A stretch of 64,000 nucleotides of DNA from positions 367,470 through 431,469 of the forward strand of contig NZ_LIVV01000010.1 of assembly GCF_001905825.1 (NCBI RefSeq). The letters are read 5' to 3'. Shown piece after piece: positions 16,217 to 24,485 of the stretch (position 1 is the stretch's first letter; every line of letters starts with the position of its first letter). This DNA is from Streptomyces sp. CB02009 (lineage in GTDB: Bacteria > Actinomycetota > Actinomycetes > Streptomycetales > Streptomycetaceae). The translations under genes were made by a program, and so were the position numbers. The notes beneath the pieces were generated by a model, which was not told the DNA's origin, ran no database searches, and saw nothing but the letters and a program-made list of their open reading frames with translations.

Positions 16217-16438
16217 TCAGACGACGATCAGGTAGATGCCGTACGCGACGGCTGCGGCGCACAGGGCGAAGCAGGCGTACGCGGCGGTGCGGGCCAGAGC
16301 CGCGGAGCCTCCGCGGGCGGCGGCCTCCTCCTGCTTGGTGAGGCCGACGATGCCGAGGGTGAAGAGGCCCACGAGGGCGACGGTCGCCACGAGGCTGACT
16401 CCGAAGACGGAGCCGAGAGCTGCCCAGTCGATCTTCAT
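16217..16438 (-). CDS. small two-helix membrane protein downstream of pit
   Basis: This 73-residue protein has two hydrophobic helices: about residues 9-33 (VFGVSLVATVALVGLFTLG) and 50-72 (AAYACFALCAAAVAYGIYLIV). A short charged loop containing KQEEAAARGG joins them. No enzymatic motif is visible. It starts twelve bases after the phosphate transporter gene on the same strand and shares its terminator, so it is probably co-transcribed under PhoP control. A role as an accessory or stabilising subunit of the transporter is a guess. Confidence 0.82.
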   Translation of the reverse strand: MKIDWAALGSVFGVSLVATVALVGLFTLGIVGLTKQEEAAARGGSAALARTAAYACFALCAAAVAYGIYLIVV

Positions 16439-16450
16439 GTCGTTCGTTCC

Positions 16451-17719
16451 TTAGACCGCGGCGGCGGGGGCCGGGGGAGCGGTCGGGTCGGTGGGGGCCG
16501 GGGCGGGGATGGTCGTCCTGAGGTCCTCGTCCGCGACGGCGGCGACGGAACCGGCGGCCGGCGGCGGAGTGACGGCGGCCATGGCGGTGGTCACGACGCC
16601 CGCGGGCTCGTCGTCGAGGTCGTCGGCGGTGACGTTGTTGTGGTCGACCGGCTTGCGGCGGGAGAGCGACCAGATGACGCCCGAGCCGGCGACCAGCAGG
16701 ACCGCGACGGCGGCGATGCCCCAGGGGCCCTGCTTGGTGAGGAACTCGGCACCGGCGCCGACCACGGCCGCGGCGGGCAGGGTCAGGCCCCAGGCGACGA
16801 ACATCCTGGTGGCGGTCGACCAGCGGACGACACCGCCCTTGCGGCCGAGGCCGGCGCCCATCACGGCACCCGAGCAGGACTGGGTGGTGGAGAGCGAGAA
16901 GCCCAGGTGCGAGGAGGCGAGGATGACCGTCGCGGCGCTGGTCTGGGCGGCGAAGCCCTGCTGCGGCTGGAGGTCGGTGAGGCCCTTGCCCATGGTGCGG
17001 ATGATGCGCCAGCCACCGAGGTAGGTGCCGAGGGCGATGGCGACACCGGCGGAGACGATGACCCACATCGGGGGGTTCGAGCCGGGGGCGACGACACCCT
17101 GGGTGACCAGGGCGAGGGTGATGATGCCCATCGTCTTCTGGGCGTCGTTGGTGCCGTGGGCGAGGGAGACGAGACCGGCGGAGGCGATCTGGCCGGCCCG
17201 GTAGCCCTTGGCCGTGGCCTTCGCCTCGGGGTTGGCCTTGATCTTGTACGTCAGCTTGGTGGCGGCCATCGCGGCGAGGCCGGCGACGAGCGGCGCGGCG
17301 ACGGCCGGGATGAGGACCTTGGTGACGATCGTCGGGCCGTTCACGGCCGACCAGCCCGCCGACATGACCGCGGCGCCGATGAGGCCGCCGAACAGGGCGT
17401 GGGAGGAGCTGGACGGAAGTCCGAGCAGCCAGGTCAGGAGGTTCCAGAGGATGGCGCCGACCAGCGCGGCGAAGATCACCTCTGTACGAATGCCCTCTTC
17501 GTTGATGATCCCGCCGGAGATCGTCTTGGCGACCTCCACGGACAGGAAAGCGCCGACGAGGTTCAGCACGGCGGACATGGCCACCGCCGTCTTCGGCTTG
17601 AGAGCACCGGTCGAGATGGTGGTGGCCATCGCGTTCGCGGTGTCGTGGAAACCGTTCGTGAAATCGAACACGAGAGCTGTCACGACCACAATGGCGAGCA
17701 GCAGCGTGATGTGTTCCAT
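16451..17719 (-). CDS. pitH2: PiT family low-affinity inorganic phosphate transporter
   Basis: This 422-residue inner-membrane permease imports phosphate, usually as a metal-phosphate complex driven by protons. The PiT duplication is visible. The N-terminal repeat has FDFTNGFHDTANAMATTIS, and the C-terminal repeat has LVSLAHGTNDAQKTMGI and SLSTTQSCSGAVMGAG. The last 70 residues form an Ala/Pro-rich cytoplasmic tail. A PHO box lies 48 bases upstream of the ATG, so expression should rise under phosphate limitation through PhoP. The symbol follows the S. coelicolor paralogue I recall at this place (SCO1845) and is tentative. Confidence 0.93.
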   Translation of the reverse strand: MEHITLLLAIVVVTALVFDFTNGFHDTANAMATTISTGALKPKTAVAMSAVLNLVGAFLSVEVAKTISGGIINEEGIRTEVIFAALVGAILWNLLTWLLGLPSSSSHALFGGLIGAAVMSAGWSAVNGPTIVTKVLIPAVAAPLVAGLAAMAATKLTYKIKANPEAKATAKGYRAGQIASAGLVSLAHGTNDAQKTMGIITLALVTQGVVAPGSNPPMWVIVSAGVAIALGTYLGGWRIIRTMGKGLTDLQPQQGFAAQTSAATVILASSHLGFSLSTTQSCSGAVMGAGLGRKGGVVRWSTATRMFVAWGLTLPAAAVVGAGAEFLTKQGPWGIAAVAVLLVAGSGVIWSLSRRKPVDHNNVTADDLDDEPAGVVTTAMAAVTPPPAAGSVAAVADEDLRTTIPAPAPTDPTAPPAPAAAV

Positions 17720-18139
17720 TTACCCAGGCAATCGTTTGACGTCAGTGGCTGGACGAACGTAAGCAACCTGGGTGAACGGAAGATGAACTGGGTAGGGCGC
17801 TGTGGTGTCCCAAACCGGCGTCGAGGGATTCCGCTTACGGCTCCGGGCCATGAACCGTCCACGATGCGGTCACCCCGCAACCCCGGGTAATCCGGCCCAT
17901 CACCGGGCACATGCGACCTGCCCCGGTTCCTCCGCCACCGACCCGTTCCGGTCCCTGGACGAAACCATCCGACCGGGGGACCCCGCCGACGAGACCCATG
18001 TCACTCCCCGGAGGGTCCCAGAGCCCTCGGCGGGCCCCGCGCGCCGAGCCCCCCGTCCCGCCCCCGGACCGCCCCTCTCCTCCGGCCCGTCCGGGTCCCA
18101 CCGGTGGCAGTCCGCCCCCACCCTGCCGAGACTGGGAGC
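17720..18139. other. 420-bp divergent intergenic region
   Basis: No gene is supported. The left 70 bases hold the phosphate-transporter promoter and PHO box. The rest is a pyrimidine-rich run on the + strand (CCCC-rich, about 17990-18125) leading into the alpha/beta hydrolase, with no recognisable RNA. Confidence 0.6.
17767..17788 (-). promoter_or_regulatory. PHO box (two 11-bp PhoP direct repeats)
   Basis: The minus strand reads GTTCATCTTCC followed immediately by GTTCACCCAGG. These are two consecutive direct-repeat units of the Streptomyces PhoP operator, each starting with GTTCAYC. The site lies 48-69 bases upstream of the phosphate transporter start. Confidence 0.88.
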
Positions 18140-19267
18140 GTGCGCCCGGCTACAGCGACGGCAGCGGCCGTCACCACTCTGCTCGGTGTCGGCGCGGCCG
18201 CGTTCGCGGCCGGCCGGTACGCCAGCGACGTCGCCCTCAGGGCGCCGTCCGGACGTCCCCTGCCCGGGGATCCCAAACTCACCGTGCACGCCACGGGACC
18301 CGAACGGATCACGCTCACCCGCAGCCTCGCCTCGCTGCGCCCCGGCACGTACGGCATCGAGGGGCACGGCCAGCACGCCGTCGTCGGCCCCGTCCTCGAC
18401 CGGGTCCCGCACACCGCGGACACCGTCGTCCGGCGCCTCGAACGCGTCGAGCGCGGGGTGCTCGGCCCCGGCTCCCGCGTCCGCCTCACCCCCCAGCTGC
18501 ACATCGGCACGCCGATCAGCGCCCTCGGGCTCGCCCACGAGGACGTCGAGATCCCCGGCGAGCTCGGGCCCCTGCCGGCCTGGCTGGTCGCCGCGCCCCG
18601 CACCACCTGGGTGATCGCCCTGCACGGCCTGGGCACCACCCGCGAGCACCCGCTGAACGTCGTCCCCTTCTACAACCGCCGGAAGATCCCCGTCCTCGTC
18701 CCCGCCTACCGCGGCGACGAGGGAGCACCCGCCTCCCCGGACGGCCTCGCCCACCTCGGCGACTCCGAGTGGCGCGACGTCGACGCCGCCATCCGCTACG
18801 CCGTCCACCGGGGCGCCTCGAAGGTCGTGCTGCACGGCTGGGGCAGCGGGGCCTCGATGGCCCTGCGCGCCGCCGCCGAGTCGGGGGTGCGCGACCGGAT
18901 CGGCGGACTCGTCCTCGACTCGCCCGTCCTGGACTGGGAGGCCACCCTCCGCAACCTCGCGGCGGCCCACCACGTCCCCGCGCCCCTGCTCCCGCTCGCC
19001 GTCCGCGCCGCCCAGGGCAGGACAGGACAGCACGGCGACCTCCTGGAGGAGGCCTCCGCGCCGGGCGTGCTGCGCGTTCCCGTGCTCCTCCTCCACGGCC
19101 CCGACGACACCATCGCCCCGTGGGAGCCGTCCGTCGAACTCGCCGCCCGCCGCCCCGACCTGGTCACCCTCCAGACCGTCCGGCACGCCCCGCACGCGGC
19201 GATGTGGAACGCCGACCCGGTCCGCTACGAGGAGGCCCTGCGCCGCTTCCTCACCCCGCTCCTCTAG
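18140..19267 (+). CDS. alpha/beta hydrolase with N-terminal membrane anchor
   Basis: This protein of about 375 residues starts with a hydrophobic segment (AAAVTTLLGVGAAAFAAGRYAS) that acts as an uncleaved anchor or signal. An alpha/beta hydrolase domain follows, with the oxyanion strand VIALHGLGTTREHP, the nucleophile elbow LHGWGSGASMAL (Ser in GWGSG), the acid in LLLHGPDDTIAP and the histidine in RHAPHAAMWN. The first 100 residues before the catalytic domain have no family I recognise. The GTG at 18140 is likely; a GTG at 18104 in the same frame is possible, and neither has a clear ribosome-binding site. Substrate unknown. Confidence 0.85.
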   Translation: MRPATATAAAVTTLLGVGAAAFAAGRYASDVALRAPSGRPLPGDPKLTVHATGPERITLTRSLASLRPGTYGIEGHGQHAVVGPVLDRVPHTADTVVRRLERVERGVLGPGSRVRLTPQLHIGTPISALGLAHEDVEIPGELGPLPAWLVAAPRTTWVIALHGLGTTREHPLNVVPFYNRRKIPVLVPAYRGDEGAPASPDGLAHLGDSEWRDVDAAIRYAVHRGASKVVLHGWGSGASMALRAAAESGVRDRIGGLVLDSPVLDWEATLRNLAAAHHVPAPLLPLAVRAAQGRTGQHGDLLEEASAPGVLRVPVLLLHGPDDTIAPWEPSVELAARRPDLVTLQTVRHAPHAAMWNADPVRYEEALRRFLTPLL

Positions 19268-19344
19268 GGCCCGGCGGGCGGCGCCGGGGACGGCGCGGCC
19301 GATTCCGATTGGGCTTTCGGGCCGTCAGCGGGAAGACTGCCCCC

Positions 19345-20802
19345 GTGACGTCTCGAAAGCCCGATGAACCATTGGCGCGCAACTCCAGACTCCGACTCGT
19401 CCGCCCGCGGGCGCTGGCCACCGCCCGACGGGCCGTGACGACCCGGCGCACCCGGCCGGCGCCACGGCCGCCCGAGGGCACTCCGCCCCGTGCGGAGCTG
19501 GCCCGCCAGGCCCGGCACGTCCTCGCCGACGCGGTACGGATCGCCCGCTGGGCGGCCGTCGAGCGCGGCGCCGTCGCCGCCCCCAGCGGCCCCTCGGCCC
19601 CCTCCGCGCAGGAACGGGCCGCCGCCGCACTGGACCTGACGCCCGGCCAGGTCCGGGCCGGCTGGGACCGCGCCCGGCTCGCCGGCCTCGTCGAGCTCCA
19701 CGGCGACACCGCCCGCCCCGGCTGGCGGCTGCACGCCTGGGACCGCGACGACTCCGCCGTGCTGCGCGGCTGGGTGGCCCTCTTCGACGCCTGGTCCCTG
19801 GTGCACCCGGCCCCCGAGGGGGTCGAGCCGAGCGCCGTCGCCGAGGTCGTCGAGGCCCTTCCGCAGGTCCTGTCGCTGCTCCAGCTCTCCCAGGGCCCGG
19901 TCCTCGTCCCCGCCCTCCTCGACCTGCTCGGCCAGCGCGTCGAGGAGCTGCGCGAGGTGCGCTGCGAGGTTCCCGGGGCCGAGCAGGCCCCCGAGGCCCC
20001 CGCCACCGCCGCGAACAGCGCCGACGGCCCCGACAGCGACGACGGCGACGATGCCGACGGCGGCACCGACGGGCTCCCGGCCCTGCTCGACTGGGCGCTC
20101 GAAGGCCTGGCGGCCGTCGGCGCGCTCACCCTGGACCCCGGTGCGGAGGGGCGTCACGCCACCCTGACCCCGCTCGGCAACTGGGCGGTCTGGGTCAAGC
20201 TGGAGCAGATCTGCGTCGCCGCGCAGAGCCCCGCGGGGAACATCGAGCAGTCCGCGGAGGACATGCTCCGCGGCTGCGCCCGGCTCACCCCGGGCCCCGC
20301 CCGCGCCGAGTACCGCGCCTGGCTCGCGGCCCGCACCCTCTCCAGCGCGGTGACCGAGCTCCTCACCGTCGCCCGCGGCGAGGACGCGCTGCTGCGCGGG
20401 CTCGCCTTCGAGGCGCTCCGGGTCGTCGGCGCCCCCGCCGAGGCCGAGGTGCGGGCCACCGTCGCGGAGCCCTCCCTGCGGCCGTACGCGCTGCTCTGGC
20501 TCGCCGAGTACGAGGGCGCCGACCCCGACGACGCCCAGGAGGTCCTCACCCGTGAGGAGTCCACCTGGCTCTGGGTGGACACGGCCGCCGCCGTCGCCGA
20601 CCACGGGGAGACCGAGCTGCTCGTCCGGCACCTGGACTCCGCCGTGCAGGGCACCGTCCCGGCGCTCCTCGACGAGATCAGGGCCGTCGGCCACCCCCGT
20701 ACCGTCCAGGTCCTGGTCGCCCTCGCCGCCGCCCACCCGGACCCGGCGCTGGCCAAGGCCGTCCGCCGGGCCGCCTTCCAGGTCCACACCGGGGGAGCGT
20801 GA
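19345..20802 (+). CDS. conserved hypothetical protein, 485 residues
   Basis: The GTG at 19345 follows GGGAAG at about ten bases. The product has an Arg-rich N-terminus, then helical Leu/Ala-rich segments, with an acidic Asp/Gly-rich insertion (about residues 225-245) in the middle. The C-terminal third (SLRPYALLWLAEY, TEELVRHLDS-like and HPRTVQVLVALAAAHPDPALAKAV) resembles HEAT-like helical repeats, but no catalytic motif is present. There is no signal peptide. I recognise no function. GC-rich coding bias is clear throughout, so the gene is real. Confidence 0.8.
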   Translation: MTSRKPDEPLARNSRLRLVRPRALATARRAVTTRRTRPAPRPPEGTPPRAELARQARHVLADAVRIARWAAVERGAVAAPSGPSAPSAQERAAAALDLTPGQVRAGWDRARLAGLVELHGDTARPGWRLHAWDRDDSAVLRGWVALFDAWSLVHPAPEGVEPSAVAEVVEALPQVLSLLQLSQGPVLVPALLDLLGQRVEELREVRCEVPGAEQAPEAPATAANSADGPDSDDGDDADGGTDGLPALLDWALEGLAAVGALTLDPGAEGRHATLTPLGNWAVWVKLEQICVAAQSPAGNIEQSAEDMLRGCARLTPGPARAEYRAWLAARTLSSAVTELLTVARGEDALLRGLAFEALRVVGAPAEAEVRATVAEPSLRPYALLWLAEYEGADPDDAQEVLTREESTWLWVDTAAAVADHGETELLVRHLDSAVQGTVPALLDEIRAVGHPRTVQVLVALAAAHPDPALAKAVRRAAFQVHTGGA

Positions 20803-20842
20803 CGGGACCCCCGCCCGGGGGATCCCGTCGGGGGAACCACCC

Positions 20843-20934
20843 GGCGCCCGGCGACTCCGCGGCGCGAACCTCCCCGGCGCCCGGCCGCCGCGCGGCGCGA
20901 ACCTCCCCGGCGCCCGGCTACTCCGCGGCGCCGG
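20843..20934. repeat. 33-bp tandem repeat, about 2.8 copies, overlapping a gene end
   Basis: Units begin at 20843, 20876 and 20909, each starting GGCGCCCGGC and containing GCGGCGC. The first two continue into GAACCTCCCC. The third, partial copy contains the last codons and stop of the VOC gene (stop at 20918), so the repeat seems to be duplicated gene-end sequence. Confidence 0.8.
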
Positions 20935-21319
20935 GGGTGTACGTCCCGAAGCTCCAGACGTTGCCCTCGGCGTCCCGCGCCATGTAGTCCCGCGAGCCGT
21001 ACTCCTGGTCCTTGGGCGGCATCACGATCTCGACGCCGTGCGCCACCGCCCGCGCGTGGTGCTCGTCCACGTCGTCCACGTGCACGAACACGCCGACCGG
21101 CCCCGCGTCGGCCATCAGCTTGTCGAACTCGCTGCCGGTGCCCCTGCTGCCCAGCATCACCACGCCGTTCCCGTACGACAGCTCGGCGTGCGCCACGCGC
21201 CCGTCCTCGGTCTCGTACACGGCGTCCGCCCGAAAGCCGAAGCCCTCCGTGAGCAGGCTGATCGCCGCCTTCGCGTCCTCGTACGTCAGCGTCGGACAGA
21301 TGTGGGGAGCCTCAGCCAT
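20918..21319 (-). CDS. VOC family (glyoxalase/bleomycin-resistance fold) protein
   Basis: This 133-residue protein forms two beta-alpha-beta-beta-beta units of the vicinal oxygen chelate fold: PHICPTLTYEDAKAAISLLTEGFGF in the first half, then GVFVHVDDVDEHHARAVAHG and the closing SRDYMARDAEGNVWSFGTY in the second. It resembles PhnB/glyoxalase-like small proteins that bind metals or drugs; the ligand is unknown. The ATG at 21319 is preceded by GGGAAG at eight bases, better than the GTG at 21328. Its 3' end lies inside the 33-bp repeat array. Confidence 0.88.
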   Translation of the reverse strand: MAEAPHICPTLTYEDAKAAISLLTEGFGFRADAVYETEDGRVAHAELSYGNGVVMLGSRGTGSEFDKLMADAGPVGVFVHVDDVDEHHARAVAHGVEIVMPPKDQEYGSRDYMARDAEGNVWSFGTYTPGAAE

Positions 21320-21387
21320 CCCGATCACTTCCCTCTCGATTCAGTCGCGTGTGACCCGGATCTCAGTCTGGCAGTCCCCGCCGGTGA

Positions 21388-22278
21388 TCAGCGGAAGGTG
21401 TTGCACCGGGCCATGTCGCCCGTCCGGTAGCCCTCGTAGAACCACTGCTGGCGCTGGGCCGCGGAGCCGTGCGTCCAGTTCTCCGGGGTCACCCGGCCCT
21501 GGAACCGCTCCTGGATCCGGTCGTCGCCCACGGCCGCCGCCGCGTCCAGGCCGTCCCGGATGTCCTCCTCCGTCAGCTTCGTCAGCAGCGGCCGGCCCGT
21601 GCGGTCGTCGGGCGTGGTCGTGGCGTGCCGGGCCCACACGCCCGCGTAGCAGTCGGCCTGGAGCTCGACCCGCACCGCGTTGGAGTTCGCGCCGGTCCGC
21701 CCGTCCTGGGCCCGGCTCAGGGTCCCCATCAGGTTCTGGATGTGGTGGCCGTACTCGTGCGCCACCACGTACGCCTGGGCGAAGGGTCCGCCGGTCGACC
21801 CGAACTTGGTGCGCAGCTCGTCGAAGAAGCCGAGGTCCAGATAGACCTGCCGGTCGCCGGGGCAGTAGAACGGCCCCACCGCCGAGGTCGCGGAACCGCA
21901 GGCGGTCGGGACCCGCTGGCTGAACATCACGGTGGAGGCGTTCCCGTAGGTGCCGCCGCGGCGGGTGTACTCGCTCCGCCAGAAGTCCTGGACGCTGTTG
22001 ACGACGGCGACGATCCGGCAGTCCTCGCGGGTGTTGGCGTCCGAGCCCTTCTTGCAGGCCTGATCCACCTGGGCGGCCCCCGACGCGCTGGCCGCCGGCT
22101 CGTCGCCGCCCGAGGAGAGCCCGAGCTGGTCCGGTCCCACCCCGAGGAACAGGCCCAGGATCAGGGCGATGAAGCCGATGATGCCGCCGCCGACGGTCGC
22201 CCTGCCGCCCGGGATGCGGCTGCCCCGGACGTCCTTGACCTCCGAGGTGTCCAGATCGGCGTCGTCGTCGAACTGCAC
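21388..22278 (-). CDS. neutral zinc metallopeptidase (YpfJ family), membrane anchored
   Basis: This 296-residue protein has a short acidic cytoplasmic N-terminus, one transmembrane helix (GGGIIGFIALILGLFLGVG, about residues 30-50) and an extracytoplasmic catalytic domain. That domain has the zinc motif HEYGHH (in YVVAHEYGHHIQNLMG) and the family blocks FYCPGDRQVYLDLGFFDEL, ELQADCYAGVWA and RCNTF at the C-terminus. Four or more conserved cysteines suggest disulfides outside the membrane. The start is GTG at 22278. The family is widespread but its physiological substrate is not established. Confidence 0.9.
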   Translation of the reverse strand: MQFDDDADLDTSEVKDVRGSRIPGGRATVGGGIIGFIALILGLFLGVGPDQLGLSSGGDEPAASASGAAQVDQACKKGSDANTREDCRIVAVVNSVQDFWRSEYTRRGGTYGNASTVMFSQRVPTACGSATSAVGPFYCPGDRQVYLDLGFFDELRTKFGSTGGPFAQAYVVAHEYGHHIQNLMGTLSRAQDGRTGANSNAVRVELQADCYAGVWARHATTTPDDRTGRPLLTKLTEEDIRDGLDAAAAVGDDRIQERFQGRVTPENWTHGSAAQRQQWFYEGYRTGDMARCNTFR

Positions 22279-22447
22279 GGTCCACCACCCTCCGCGTCAC
22301 TGCCGCGGCAGAGGCCGCCGCCCTGCGCCGAGTATCGGTCGATCTCCCAGCACCCGCCCCTTTTGTCAAGCAAGAGCGGATATGTGAGAAAGCTCCGATC
22401 GCCTGCCCGGGCCCCCTCATGGCCGAAAAGCAGTTGCAGGGGCCCGT

Positions 22448-22453
22448 TAGACT
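22448..22453 (+). promoter_or_regulatory. probable -10 element of the ABC-F leader transcript
   Basis: TAGACT at 22448-22453 fits the Streptomyces -10 pattern and ends six bases before the ATG at 22460. Transcription may therefore start at or near that ATG. No good -35 is seen at the usual distance. Confidence 0.45.
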
Positions 22454-22459
22454 GGCCGT

Positions 22460-22483
22460 ATGGCCATTCTCCCCGTGCACTAG
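22460..22483 (+). CDS. possible leaderless 7-codon leader peptide upstream of the ABC-F gene
   Basis: ATG at 22460 opens a tiny frame encoding MAILPVH and then TAG, ending 61 bases before the ABC-F start. The -10-like TAGACT lies six bases before it, so the transcript may be leaderless at this codon. Short upstream ORFs that sense stalled ribosomes commonly control ABC-F genes, which makes this a candidate attenuator. It is too short for coding statistics and could be chance. Confidence 0.4.
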   Translation: MAILPVH

Positions 22484-22544
22484 CGGCGTCGAAGCCCTCC
22501 ACCAGCCGTCCTTCCGCCGTTTCCCACCGCCCTGGAGTCTGTCC

Positions 22545-24143
22545 GTGATCACCGCTTCCGGCATCGAGCTGCGCGCCGGCGCCCGAGTCCTCATCGAGTC
22601 CGCTTCCTTCCGTGTCGCCAAGGGCGACCGCATCGGCCTCGTCGGTCGCAACGGAGCGGGCAAGACCACCCTCACCAAGTGCCTCGCGGGCGAGGGCCAG
22701 CCCGCCGCCGGCCAGATCGCCCGCTCCGGCGAGGTCGGCTACCTCCCGCAGGACCCGCGCACCGGCGACCTCGACGTCCTGGCCCGCGACCGCATCCTCT
22801 CCGCCCGCGGCCTCGACGTCCTCCTCAAGAAGATGCGGATGAACGAGGAGCGCATCGCCACCGGCTCGGGCGCCACCCGCGACAAGGCCATGCGGCAGTA
22901 CGAGCGCCAGGAGACCGAGTTCCTGACCAAGGGCGGGTACGCGGCCGAGGCCGAGGCCTCCACCATCGCCGCCGCCCTGGGGCTGCCCGACCGGGTCCTC
23001 GGCCAGCCGCTGCACACCCTCTCCGGTGGCCAGCGCCGCCGCGTCGAGCTCGCCCGGATCCTCTTCTCGGACGCCGACACGCTCCTCCTCGACGAGCCGA
23101 CCAACCACCTCGACGCCGACTCCATCGTCTGGCTGCGGGACTACCTGAAGAGCTACCGCGGCGGCTTCATCGTGATCTCCCACGACGTCGACCTCGTCGA
23201 GACCGTGGTCAACAAGGTCTTCTACCTGGACGCCAACCGTTCCACGATCGACGTCTACAACATGGGCTGGAAGCTCTACCAGCAGCAGCGCGAGGCCGAC
23301 GAGAAGCGCCGCAAGCGCGAGCGCCAGAACGCCGAGAAGAAGGCCGCCGCCCTCAACTCGCAGGCCGACAAGATGCGCGCCAAGGCCACCAAGACCGTGG
23401 CCGCGCAGAACATGGCCAAGCGCGCCGAGCGACTGCTCTCCGGCCTGGAGGCGGTACGCGCCTCCGACAAGGTCGCCAAGCTCCGCTTCCCCGACCCCGC
23501 GCCCTGCGGCAAGACCCCGCTGACGGCCGAGGGACTCTCCAAGTCCTACGGCTCGCTCGAAATCTTCACCGATGTGGATCTCGCGATCGACAAGGGCTCC
23601 CGCGTCGTCATCCTCGGCCTCAACGGCGCGGGCAAGACCACGCTGCTCCGGCTGCTCGCCGGCGCCGAGAAGCCCGACACCGGCGAGGTGACCCCGGGGC
23701 ACGGCCTCAAGCTCGGCTACTACGCCCAGGAGCACGAGACGCTCGACCCCGAGCGCAGCGTCCTGGAGAACATGCGCTCGGCCGCTCCGGACCTCGACCT
23801 CGTCCAGGTCCGCAAGACGCTCGGGTCCTTCCTCTTCTCGGGCGACGACGTCGACAAGCCGGCCGGGGTGCTCTCCGGCGGCGAGAAGACCCGTCTGGCC
23901 CTGGCCACCCTGGTCGTCTCCTCGGCGAACGTCCTGCTCCTCGACGAGCCCACCAACAACCTGGACCCGGCCAGCCGCGAGGAGATCCTCGGGGCCCTGC
24001 GGACCTACCAGGGCGCCGTCGTCCTCGTCACCCACGACGAGGGCGCGGTCGACGCGCTGGAGCCGGAGCGGATCATCCTGCTCCCGGACGGCGTGGAGGA
24101 CCTGTGGGGCCCGGACTACGCGGACCTGGTCGCGCTCGCCTGA
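22545..24143 (+). CDS. ABC-F family ATPase (ribosomal protection/translation factor type)
   Basis: This 532-residue protein has two ABC domains and no membrane segment, as in the ABC-F class that acts on the ribosome E site. Domain 1 has Walker A GRNGAGKTT near residue 33, signature LSGGQRRR and Walker B LLLDEPTNHLD. A charged linker (about 230-300, rich in Lys/Arg/Glu) follows. Domain 2 has GLNGAGKTT near residue 358, LSGGEKTR and LLLDEPTNNLD. The GTG at 22545 begins the conserved VITASGIELRAGAR segment. It may be a housekeeping factor of the Uup/EttA kind or give low-level antibiotic tolerance; sequence alone does not decide. The gene gbn follows on the same strand after 342 bases. Confidence 0.9.
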   Translation: MITASGIELRAGARVLIESASFRVAKGDRIGLVGRNGAGKTTLTKCLAGEGQPAAGQIARSGEVGYLPQDPRTGDLDVLARDRILSARGLDVLLKKMRMNEERIATGSGATRDKAMRQYERQETEFLTKGGYAAEAEASTIAAALGLPDRVLGQPLHTLSGGQRRRVELARILFSDADTLLLDEPTNHLDADSIVWLRDYLKSYRGGFIVISHDVDLVETVVNKVFYLDANRSTIDVYNMGWKLYQQQREADEKRRKRERQNAEKKAAALNSQADKMRAKATKTVAAQNMAKRAERLLSGLEAVRASDKVAKLRFPDPAPCGKTPLTAEGLSKSYGSLEIFTDVDLAIDKGSRVVILGLNGAGKTTLLRLLAGAEKPDTGEVTPGHGLKLGYYAQEHETLDPERSVLENMRSAAPDLDLVQVRKTLGSFLFSGDDVDKPAGVLSGGEKTRLALATLVVSSANVLLLDEPTNNLDPASREEILGALRTYQGAVVLVTHDEGAVDALEPERIILLPDGVEDLWGPDYADLVALA

Positions 24144-24485
24144 CCCGGAGAGGACCGGGTGATCATGCCCGGCTGGATCATTCGGCCCACGGGTGATCCT
24201 TCATCTGAGTGAGGGCGTCTCGTACACCCCGGCGCGGTGCGCTGCCGAATCCTTCCGGCAGACCCGCGCCGGACGTGTGTTCCCCCTGTATCGCTGACCT
24301 GCTGATTCCCGTGCGGGGCGCCCCGGGGCCCGCTTTCCGGCCCAGCGGAATCTGAGCTTCCGGTCGTGTCGAACGCGCGCCCGTCCACAAACCCGGCGGC
24401 ATGGACCTTGTCGAATGGGTGGCCAGGACGCACGGGAGGGGTGATCATGAGAAGTCCAGAGCGCACTTCCCATGAGGAGGCACGG
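24144..24485. other. 342-bp intergenic region upstream of gbn with clustered GATC sites
   Basis: No gene is supported. GATC occurs at 24161, 24176 and 24195, three copies within 38 bases, and again at 24443 close to the gbn start. The remainder is ordinary GC-rich spacer holding the gbn promoter. Confidence 0.6.

Noticed and set aside
15935..17890. 651-codon plus-strand frame across the phosphate transporter region
   Set aside because: It is antisense to a PiT transporter with intact signature motifs and is made of Gly/Asp/Arg low-complexity sequence.
24447..24485. Longer gbn product starting at ATG 24447
   Set aside because: The GTG at 24486 has a far better ribosome-binding site (GAGGAGG) and gives the 73-residue length I recall for Gbn.
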